64,000 bases of DNA from Hemibagrus wyckioides (lineage: Eukaryota; Chordata; Actinopteri; Siluriformes; Bagridae): assembly GCF_019097595.1 (NCBI RefSeq), contig NC_080715.1:7550573-7614572 (forward strand). The letters run 5' to 3'. Made by a program: the position numbers and the translations under genes. The notes under the pieces are model-generated. The model made no database searches, had not been told where the DNA came from, and saw only the letters and a program-made list of their open reading frames with translations. The first letter of the stretch is position 1, and the number at the start of each line of letters is the position of its first letter. Positions 13,101 to 25,100 of this stretch are shown piece by piece.

Positions 13101-16100
13101 GTACCTTTATACAGCACTCTAATCCTGTCCAGTCTGTCCAACTATAGACAGGCTCTAAAAGCTGATAGGGCTGAGCATCTGAGCAATCTGATAGAAATAA
13201 ACCAGAACAATCCCAGATTCTTATTTAGTACAGTGGCTAAACTAACAATACATCAGATTTCTGGAGAGAGTATTTCAGCACAGTTTAGTAGTGAGGACTT
13301 TATGAATTTCCTCACTAAAAAAACTGATAGTATCAAGAACAAAATATTGGATGTTCAACCTTTGACGGCATCCGGTGATCCAGACCAGCCTATAGCTCCA
13401 CACTTAAAGCTACAATGCTTTACCAGCATAGGGCAGGAAGAGCTATTTAAACTTATCACCACGGCTAAACCAACAACGTGTTTGTTAGATCCAATTCCAA
13501 CTAGATTGCTGAAAGTAGTGATACATACAACTGGAGAGTCTCTTCTCAATATTATTAACTCCTCGTTATATCTAGGCCTTGTCCCAAAATCTCTCAAGTT
13601 AGCAGTTATTAAGCCTCTTCCTAAGAAACTAAAATTGGACCCTGATGAAATATCAAATTACAGACCGATTTCAAACCTTCCATTTATATCAAAAATATTA
13701 GAAATGGTGGTGTTAGCCCTACAGGAAAGCAATATCCTTGAAGAATTTCAGTCAGATTTTAGGCCCCATCATAGTACAGAAACTGCACTAGTTAAAATCA
13801 CAAATGATTTGCTTTTAGCTTCGGACCAAGGCTGCATCTCCATTTTAGTCCTGCTTGATCTTAGTGCTGCATTCGACACTATAGATCATAATATTCTCAC
13901 AGATCGCTTACAAAATCACACAGGTATGCAGGGACAGGCATTAAAATGGGTTAGATCCTACCTGTCTGATCGATACCACTTTGTAGATTTAAATGGAGAA
14001 CTGTCCAGTGTAGTGCCAGTGAAATACAGGGTCCCACAAGGGTCAGTTTTAGGACCTCTGCTTTTCTCGGTATACATGCTTCCATTGGGTAACATCATTA
14101 GAAGGCATGGGATTAGTTTCCATTGTTCTGCCAATGATACCCAGCTATATATTTCATCAAAACCAGATGAAATATCTAATTTTCTATTACTAAATTCTGA
14201 TAAAACAGATATTACTTATTGGCCCAAAAACCAGTACACAGAAGCTCTCGCAATTCAGCTTGCACCTAGAAGGATGTACTGTTACCACTAGCTCAACAGT
14301 GAAAGATCTGGGCGTAATATTAGACAGCAACTTATCCTTTGAAAATCACATATCCAATATCACAGAAACAGCCTTCTTCCATCTTAGAAATATTGCCAAG
14401 CTTAGGAACATTTTATCTGTATCTGATGCAGAAAAGCTAGTTCATGCATTCATGACCTCCAGACTGGACTATTGTAATGCATTACTAGGTGGTTGTCCTG
14501 CATCTTCAATAAACAAGCTACAGTTAGTCCAGAATGCAGCCGCCAGAGTTCTTACCAGTTCAAGAAAATTTGATTATATAACCCCAATATTATCATCCTT
14601 GCACTGGCTACCTGTTAAGTTTAGAATTGACTATAAATTAGCTCTACTTACGTACAAGGCTCTAATTGGTTTAGCTCCCACCTATCTATCCAGTCTTCTA
14701 ACACGTTCCAATTCACCACGCTCTTTAAGATCACAAAATTCCAGACTTCTAGTAGTTCCCAGAATATCAAAGCCCACAAGAGGGGGTAGAGCGTTTTCGT
14801 ATTTAGCTTCTAAACTTTGGAACAGTCTTCCTGACAGTGTTCGGGCCTCAGACACAGTCTCCCAGTTAAAATGTAGACTAAAGACTTATCTCTTTAGCCT
14901 GGCATACATCTAACACATCCCATAACCTTATGCTCCAGTACATCTGATTAAATGCACATTATCATTTAGTACTGCTAATATTATGAACAGCAGCTACGCT
15001 AATGCTGTTCCATTGTTTCCCTTCTTCTACCCAGCCCGAGGCATACAGAGACTGTGCCGGCTCCAGTGGTATCCGGAGATGGACCAGCTCCAGCCGGGTT
15101 CTGCTTTGTGAGGATTGGGGTATTCAAAGCAGCGCTGTGGACAACAACCTCCTTATTGATTTAAATAACACTATACACATGCTGTATCTGCATCACACAA
15201 TTGTCACCCAAATGAGGAGGGGTTCCCTTTTGAGTCTGGTTCCTCTCAAGGTTTCTTCCTCTTACCATCTAAGGGAGTTTTTCCTTGCCACAGTCGCCTC
15301 AGTCACGTCAGGCTTGCTCATTTGGGATAACATCTAGGACTGTCTGTCTGTTTATATGTTTGTTGTTTTCTTATGTTGTTTCTCATGTAAAGCTGCTTTG
15401 AAACAATGCTCTTTGTTAAAAGCGCTATACAAAAATAAACTGAATTGTATGTGGGGACGAGTTAAAAAAAAGCTCTCTTCTAGGTTTGGGAATGTACCAT
15501 TAATGCCGCGGGGGGAAACCTCTGTGAGTTTGAGGCCGCACTCCTTCAGGAAGTTGATGGCCACCTCCACGCTGTCATCTGTGGGCCGCTCCAAGAGTAG
15601 AGTCAGGATTTCCAGACACAGCACTTCGTGGGCCTGTTTACGTCACACACACACCAAAATCAAAAGATCTGTCTAGTCATCTGTCCACATTAACATCTCC
15701 ACCTTTAGAGGAAGCATCCGTCTGTCGTCTGCGTATGTGCATCTGTCTCTGTGCCTACCCATCTGCCTGTCTGCTTTTGCATGGCAAGGTCTGTTAGTCC
15801 CCGCCTGTCTGCCTGTCTCTGTCTGCCTGTCTGTGTGCCACTCATCTCGGTCCACGTCTGTCTGCCAGTCTCTGTCCATCTGTCTGCCAGTCTCTGTCCG
15901 TCTGTCTGCCAGTCTCTGTCCGTCTGGATGTCTCTGCTAGTGTCTGTCTCTGTCCATCTGCATCTTTTCGTCTTTGCCTGTTTTTCTGTCTCAGTCTCTG
16001 CCCCTGTTCATGCCTGTCTACCTGTTTCCATATTTACACCAGTGTTCCTACCCACCTCCACGCCTCACTGTGCTCTGTATGTTCTAAAACCGTCCAGTGA

Positions 16101-19100
16101 TGATTATATTAGCGTCCACCTTTTTGACCTACAGGAAGTGAAACAGATAAAAGCACCTCTGTGTGAAATGTCGAGGCTGACGGTACGTACCACATTCTGA
16201 TTGATGAGGTGAGCCACAAACTTGGAGGCTGTGAGACATTGTTGCTGAAAAGAAAAGAAAGGAAAAGTTAAATAAATAAACTTTTCTTTAAGAAGCTGTG
16301 ATGCAGGAGTTCACAGTTGATTCATGGATTCTCGTGTAAGACCTGGCTCAATACTTCAATTAGATTAGATACTTAAATTAGACTTTAGATTGGATTCTAA
16401 TGATAGTGCTGTAGTTACAGCATCATAAAGACATCCAGATTACCACAAAGTCTTTTTAGTGACACTAAAAAGTGGAGGAGCACAAGGTAATTATGAATCG
16501 TGACGATGAGAGATGTTTACTTTGTCGTTTCTTCTGAAGCCTTTGCGGAAGTTGAGGATGAGCCTCTTGAGGATGAGCTCTCCGATCTGAGGGAATTTGG
16601 TGTTGATGATGGCCACCACGGCAGCGTAGACGTGGGTAAAGATGGGAGAAGCGCTCTGAGCCTGGAGCACAGACCTCGCCAGAAGACCTCTGAAACACAC
16701 ACACACACACACTTCTTATAAACTCAAATAAAAGTCAATTATTTCCTGGCAAATAATAATGAAATAAATAATAAAATAAAAATAATTAATAAAATAATAA
16801 ATAAATAATAAAAGCACACAGACATTTTAATACAAAAACAATAACAATTCGAATATTATTATTCTATTCTATTATTATTACATATATTATATGTATTTCA
16901 CTTTATGAGAACTGTAAAGTATTTGAACAAAATACTAAACAAAGATCTCTTTATACAAGTCTCCAAAATCCTAGATTAATATCTTGAATTAGACATTTTG
17001 ATTTCTTTAATGCAGACTTCACTAATCCTGACATTACAGACAAATCTGTGACCTTGAGCAAACCAGTAGAGCTGGGTGTAGCTCCGTTACCTGCCGCGGA
17101 CGATGTTCTCCTGCAGCAGCTCCTGGATGATGTTGCCGATGTTGGACACGTTTACTTTGTTGATGAGACCGTTGATGGACTTCTTCAGCGCTTCCCAGCT
17201 CATCCTCTGGTAGGCCAGACTGCAGGGGAGAGAAAATCATAAGCCAGGGGGGAAAAATAGAATTTACCTCCCTTATATTCCGGTTTCTCAGTGGGTGATG
17301 CATTCCAAATTGGCGTTCTTGAGACTAAATGAAACGTTCTGGAGGGAGATTTGGTGTTGGTATTGCTGCATCATATCATACATGATGAAGGAGAATCAAT
17401 GTATACCATTGATCACATGACCTCTACTGTCTTCACTCCCAATTGCACTCCATATTTGCATGAAGTTCAATGTCAGGACACATCCACATCTAGTCGCTGG
17501 AAGTTGCCAGCTCTCGATAAAAATAAATGACTTCTGTTCGCTTTGTAATTACAAGTTTCCTCATACAATCTCACGGACACCTGTGATTGGCTGGAGAGAG
17601 AGTAGGGCATCAATTTAAAGTTATAGGTAGACGACTACTGATAAAAAAAGAAGAAAAAAAAAGAAAAGGCAGTCGGTCCTCAACTCTCAGACAGAATCAA
17701 ACCAAGCAGAACGGATTCTACAAATCGGGTGATTTCACCTTGACGTGTACCACGCCACCCTGTTACTATAGTAACTACACTTTCTGGATCTCAATTTTTT
17801 TCAGGAGACTTTGGTAAAATCCAGCAGAACTGTTTCGTTTATCTTGGCTTTCACAAACGTCGAAAAGGAATGATAAATGAGTCGTCACATTAATCCTGAT
17901 GACTTCAATAATTACTGGAAACCATTATGTCACTTCAAACCATCCCACATGCAGTACAGTGTGAAATTAGGCCCCATGACGTCGTCGTCCTTCGCCGCTC
18001 CTGGGATTGAAACTATCTGTAGGTAATTATCACCAACAAGTCTTCAGGCTAGAGTACGAGGACTTCGGTTCAGCTATAAAAACCCACCCAGTCCCGGGAG
18101 AACCGCTTCGTGTCCCGTTTCCAATCAACCCCTTCAATGAACTCCTAATAACACCTCAGTGAGGACATCGCACTCCATTTCCCCAGCCTCTGAAATGCCT
18201 CTGGATATTCATCTGATAGAGTTCTGTCTAAATGTATTTTTTTTTCTTTGTCACTTTTTACCACTTTGATTAAATGATTTACAATTTAAAAGGTTTGACT
18301 AGAAATTTTAATACATATTCATGCCCTGGAGGGAGTGAGTGACCAAAGTTTGAAGCAGTATGTCACAAAATTCAAAACCATTTTAGCCTACGGATGTCAA
18401 ACTCATTTTAGCCAACAAGACACATTACAATTAGACCATCATCAAGTTGGCTGGACCCGGGGAAAAAAAAGTTTAAAAAGTGACCAATAAGACATTGTTC
18501 CTCCCATGTGACTGACGTTAAATGTAAATTGATGACCTGCTCTTGTCAGTGATTTGCGCCTGCATCATGCGGAGCTTGGCCGGAGGGATGTACGCTCCTC
18601 CTGTGCGAGTCAGGATGGGATCCAGCTCCTCCTTTCTCTTCTTGACTGGAGGCTCATCAGCTGGGGGTTTGTCTCTCTGTGATGGAGACGCAGATCTTCC
18701 CCTCCTGGACCTGAACCTCTCCCGATCTCCATCTCGCTCGCGGCTGGAGCGCCGATCGGAACGCCAGTCTCCGTCCCGATCTCGAGACCTGATGAGGAGG
18801 AGTGCAAAGAGGAAGTGAGTGCTACTGAGAGAAGAGTAGCAGTGATTTTCATAAATAACAATAACCTCAATGATCATGATTATTTTTAACAATGTGAGAT
18901 GGCTTTTAAAAGCTTCCTCCACTTTCACTGGTCATGGATTTCACGTCTCTAACCCTTTTTTGTGTCAAGAAGTCTCTCTGCCTCTAACTTTCAACCCCCA
19001 TCTGCTCTGACACACCCACCTCAGCCCTCAGCTACACAGCTGCATTTCCCACCTGCATGTCCCCTCTGCCCAGACACACCCTCATCTAGACACACCCCAT

Positions 19101-22100
19101 TCCTCAAGACACACCCTCATCCAGACACATCCCATTCCTCCAGACACACCCATCTAGGCATACCCCATTCCTCCAGACACACCCTCATTTAGACAAACCC
19201 CATTCCCCCACACACACCCTCATCCAGACACACCCCATTCCACCAGACACAACCCATTCCCGGGGCACACCCTCAACTAGACAAACCCCATACCCCCACA
19301 CACAACCCCTTTCCACCACACACAACCTCATCTAGACACACCCCATTCCACCACACACACCCTCATCCAGACACACCCCATTCCACCACACACACCCTCA
19401 TCCAGACACACCCCATTCCACCACACACACCCTCATCTAGACACACCCCATTCCTCCAGACACACCATCATCCAGACACACCCTATTCCACCATACACAC
19501 CCCATTCCCCCAGAAACACCATTACCCAGACACACCCCATTCCCTTAGAAACACCCTCATCCAGACACACCCTATTCCACCATACACAACCCATTCCCCC
19601 AGAAACACCATTATCCAGACACACCCCATTCCCCCAGAAACACCCTCATCCAGACACACCCCATTCCACCACACACACCCTCATCCAGACACACTCTATT
19701 CCACCACACACACCCTCATCTAGACACACCCCACTCCTCCAGACACACCCTATTCCCCAGAAACACCCTCATCCAGACACACATCATCATCCACAGACAT
19801 TCCCTGTTCCATGCAAGAACTAACACATCCCCCATCTGCCTAGAAATGCCCCATACATAAATATAAGCCCCCAAACACATGCATGCTCTTATCCATATTC
19901 ACATCTCATTCCCCCAAACATATGACCAGGAAATAGAGCTGATCGGAGAAAGGAGCTGTGTCGAACTCCTCGTTCAGCCTCACCTGCGGCCTCTGTCTGT
20001 GCGTCTATGTGGAGACGGAGATCTGGAGCGAGAGCGGGAGCGGGAATACGACCTTCCACTGCCGTTCCTGAGAAAGCAGAAAGGACAGAGCAACTTTTAC
20101 CTTCCCCACAAAAAATGACACATAGCGTGGAGATGTGTTAAACGTGCTCCATATCTACCTGTCTGCAGAGGAACTCCTGCGTCGGGGTCTGCTGCTCTCG
20201 TCCTGAGCATCACGCTACAATGGGAACAACAGGCATCAGAGAGGAACATGAGATCGGAACAGCAAGAAGTGTAGAGTACGTATGTAAACATGGACACTTG
20301 TATGCTTTGCTAACCCTGATGTGTGCCACGCTGCTCTTCATCCTGTGCATCACACCATCATCACTGTCCTCACTGCTGCTGTCGCTGTCTGAACCGCTGG
20401 ACCCGGGTGACCGTCTTGGCGCTGCGTCTTGCTCCGCTTCTTCGTCTGCATCATTTCTTCTTTCTGGGGAAGGACTACGACGCTCTTTGGCTGCAAAACA
20501 AACGGTCTGAGTGAGACGATACCTAGCCCAAGTCAGCTAACAAACCTACACTATATGATCACTAGAACTAAGAGGCTCAAACAGCATGACAATTCTCCGG
20601 TGCACAAAGCGCAGAGCTCCATGAAGACATGGTGTGGAGGTTAAGTTTAGAGCTGAAGAAATGGAGTGTCCTGCACAGAGCCCTGACTCTGACTCAACTC
20701 CACTGACCACCTTTGGGATGAACTGGAAGACTGACTGAACCCCAGACCTGGTATTCTGGTACATTCTGGTTAGATTCTGGTATACTGAAATATTGACAAT
20801 GACTATTTTTAAGACTCCCTCGCTTTCCCACTGCATGACTGGTCAGACGATTTGCATGTGAGGACAGAGTTACATGCTGTCTTCCAGATGATTAACATAA
20901 ACACGTCTGCTAACACAGCTGGGAATCATTACCGAGGAGCTTCGGTGTAATCGAAAAACAAAATAAATCTGGTGGGTTTCATTTAAAGATGCGCACTGCA
21001 GATGAAGAGCCAACGCTCCGCAGGTGGCTGGATGAAATGGTCTTGAAGCTGAAACAGCAGGAAGGTTGCTGGAAGAGCAGCGAAAGGTCACTTACTCTGA
21101 GCCGAGGAGCGCAAAGATCCGCATGAAATAATGATGAAGAGCAAAACGTTTCTGCTGGGAAGAAATCTCCAACACACACAAACCCAAGGTACTTAGCTTG
21201 CTTTAGAACAGATTTAAACCTTTATTTATAGGCTTCGCTGCTCTTTTGGGACCGAGTCACCATAAATCAGGCGTGTGTGAGAATTATGACCAGCTTTATT
21301 GGACGACGGACCGGATATCGCCCTAAACAGCTGAGATTTAAGGAGCTGTATTATAATTTATAAGGCTTAGAGTAGGCATAGTGTAAAAATACTAATGACA
21401 TTTTGATTTTTATTGCTCTGACTAAGGGAACAGTTCCAGAGGACTATCAGGATCAGTGGAAACTAGGGGACGGGAGACATCGTGTGGGCGATATGCCAAA
21501 AAGATCATATCACTATTCTCACTGGGATTCCTACGATACATGACATGGAGGGTTTTCCAAAGAAACTGGCAAATCATTAGTGCTGCTTGGATGACACCGT
21601 TACTTTGATTAATGTCCATGAAAATAGAAATAATAAAATTAGATCATTTTATTAAAATAATGGTTAATTATTGAGAAAAAAAATCCTAAAAAGGTCTAAA
21701 AGATCCAACATTTAAAAAAAGATTTGGTGTCCATGCGCTGACTGGTCAGGCAATTTGCACATGATTCACAAAATTCATTCACAGACAGAGCTTAAAGAAC
21801 AAATAAGACGTGACAATATCCACTACATTCTATTTGTAGGCTACAACATCCACCTACCGCTATCTACTGTATTTGATTCATTACCAACTGTATTTGATTC
21901 AGTATCTACTGTATTTGATTCGTTACCAGCTGCATTTGACTCAGTACCTACAGTATTCAAATCAGTGCCTAGCGCATTCGATTCAGTACTTGCTGTTGCA
22001 TTCGATTCAGTATCAAATGCATTTGATTCAGTGCTTGCTGCTGCATTCCATTCAGTATCTACTGTATTTGATTCGCTACCTACTGCATCTGATTCTGTAC

Positions 22101-25100
22101 CTACTGCATTTAATTCAGTGCCTACCACTGCATTCGATTCAGTGCTTGCCGCTGCATTAAATTCAGTATCTCCTACTGCTACATTTGATTCAGTATCTAC
22201 TATATTTGATTCACTACCTGTTGCATGTAATTCAGGGCTTGCTGCCACATTTGATTAAGTACGTACTGCATTCAATTCACTACCTAAATCATTCGATTCA
22301 GTATCTACTATATTTGATTCACTACCTACTGCTGCATTTGATTCAGTATATGCTTTATTTGATTCACTACCCACTGCTGTATTTGATTCAGTAACTGCTT
22401 TATTTGATTCACTACCTACTGCTGCATTTGATTCAGTATCTGCTTTATTTGATTCACTACCTACTGCTGCATTTGATTCAGTAACTGCTTTATTTGATTC
22501 ACTGCCTACTGCTGCATTTGATTCAGTATCTACTTTATTTGATTCAATACCTACTGTTGCATTTGATTCAGTATCTACTATATTTGATTCAATACCTACT
22601 GTTGCATTTGATTCAGTATCTACTATATTTGATTCACTACCTAGTGTATTCGATTCACTACCTATTGCTGCATTTGATTCAGTATCTACAGTATTTGATT
22701 CACTACCTATTGCATTTGATTCAGTTCCTACTGCTCTGGTAGTGCAGTACGTACTGATCAGTATATGTGTGTAGTATGAAATATAATCTAGACATCCATC
22801 ATGCTTTTTTTTCCACCATTTTTGATTTGGACAGCTTTTCCACACCAGTCCCTTTGCATTATGAAACTGCATGGTGTCTGCACAGTGTCGAAAACAGATG
22901 CAGGTATTGTTCTCTCCCCTACTGTTTTATGAATACTAAGAATTTGGATACGATACTCTGACGACGTCGAATAGTAGAGATATTTGGGCACAGCTTCAGA
23001 GCTAGAATAAATAAAACGTGCTGAATCAATTGGTGTCTTGTCTGACTGACATCATCGCCTGATGATATGGTCCTGCCGTGAGAGATTATCTGATCAGTGT
23101 CAGTAACAGTGGAGGTGCAGGTCAGAGTGGAAACCTCGGGAGGCATAAAGCGTCGTTAGGAAACGTGGGTATGAGGAAGAGTAATGTGGAGCAACTAAGA
23201 ACTGACTCAGGAATAATGCAGAAATAATGACAATGATACAAACAAACTCAGCTAGTTGATCTTACAGATCCCTGAAGATTCCATAAAGACTCTTTTACTC
23301 CATTGTCCTTCTGCACAGTGCACTTTTACTGTTACTTCATGTTGAAACGCGTGTTTAATACATCACTTCCTGTTCTGTAATGTTTGTACATTCTCTACTG
23401 TTTCTATATCTAAAATAACTGCACATTATTTTCTATATTTTGATAGCTTTCTAGCCCAAACAAATCTGGCCTCAGAAGTTTGGGTAGAATTACAGGATAT
23501 ATTCAGTTTATAAAGAATCTGATTTCGTCTCTACCCCTGCTCCTCATGCGCTCGCCTCCATCGCTGTCGCTGTCACTGGAAGAGCTGGAGCTCCTCGTCG
23601 TCCTCTCAGGATCACGGGTTCCTCCGGGACTGGAGTGCTGGAGAAAGCAAAAAGAGAGAGGTATGGTCAGTTCTGCTACAGTATTTTGGAAGTGCTGGGT
23701 TCAGTGTTTGTTGAATCCTCATCCAGACCACAGTCTGCCAGTTGCTAGATTTAGAAAATCTTAAAACGCATTTAGTGTGTTTAGTTCAAAAAAGCTTTTT
23801 AAACAGATGTTAGAGACCGTCCTGGATATGAAACGGCTCTCCAGGGTAAATCACAGCTGCTGATAAATGAGTTGAAAGAGCAGGGTCAATCAACTCACCA
23901 CCAGTTATTCCCAGGCACACATCACAGACATAACTCATCACTATCAATCCCAGTGGCACATTATCAATCCCAGTCTCTCAACACTATTATTCCCAAGCAC
24001 AGACATAAATCATCACTATCAATCCCACTCACTCAACACTGTTATTCCCAGGGACACGTCACAGACATTCCCAATAACTTATCACTAGCAATCCCAACTG
24101 CATATTACCATCAATGCCAATCACTCAACACCATTATTCCCAAGCACACATCAGACATAACTCCTCACTATCAATCCCAATCACTCAACACCATTATTCC
24201 CAAGCACACATCAGACATAACTCATCACTATCAATCCCAATCACTTAACGCCATTATTCCCAAGCACACATCAGACATAACTCATTATCAATCCCAATCA
24301 CACAACACCATTTTTCCCAAGCACACATCAGACATAACTCATTATCAATCCCAATCACACAACACCATTTTTCCCAAGCACACATCACAGACATTCCCGA
24401 TAACTTATCACCGCCAATCCCAATCACTCAACACCATTACTCACAATTACCAATAATTTATCTCCTTTATTCTCAACCACTCATTACCATTATTCCAAAC
24501 GACCTATCACTCATCACCATTACTCATCCCTTTTCCCACCATTGCAGTTCTTCATCCATTAAACTCTCTTGGTGGAGATATTTACTATTCACAAGTATTA
24601 AAAGCATCCGTTTCCTTCATGACTGCTCACCTTTTTCAACTACTGACCATCGCTGCTTCTTTTTCTCCATAACTTGAAACAGTGAAGCATAAAATGCCAT
24701 GACCAAAGACAACTTCTTTCTATGAGAATAATCCAATGTCTTCTACACAGAAACTAAAACTCCATCCTACTGTAAGTGAAAATCTTCTTCATGCCCCCTA
24801 ATTTGTGATGTGACTATACCAATGCTCAAAAACAATAGACCCTTTTTCAGTCAGTAAACATTGTGATGTTTTTTTGTGGGCGGAGCTTAAGTGGAGGCAG
24901 AAAGATTTCCCTGACAAGCGGTATTTATTAAGTTTTCTTAGTTTGTTTTTAATTAATGACTGGTCAAAATCTGAATTTGTCTCAATATGTTAGGTCCAGG
25001 ACCGCAAATGTTACTTGAAAATTTTTTTTACATAACAGACGGAACTGGATTGGCCGACCCATACACGCTCACTCGATGGATGGACGATGTGACAGGTGTA

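Noticed and set aside
23872..24456. 194-codon open frame rich in His, Ser and Gln
   Set aside because: Results from a 60-bp repeat; it lies in CWC22 intron 1 on the opposite strand, without splice or family evidence.
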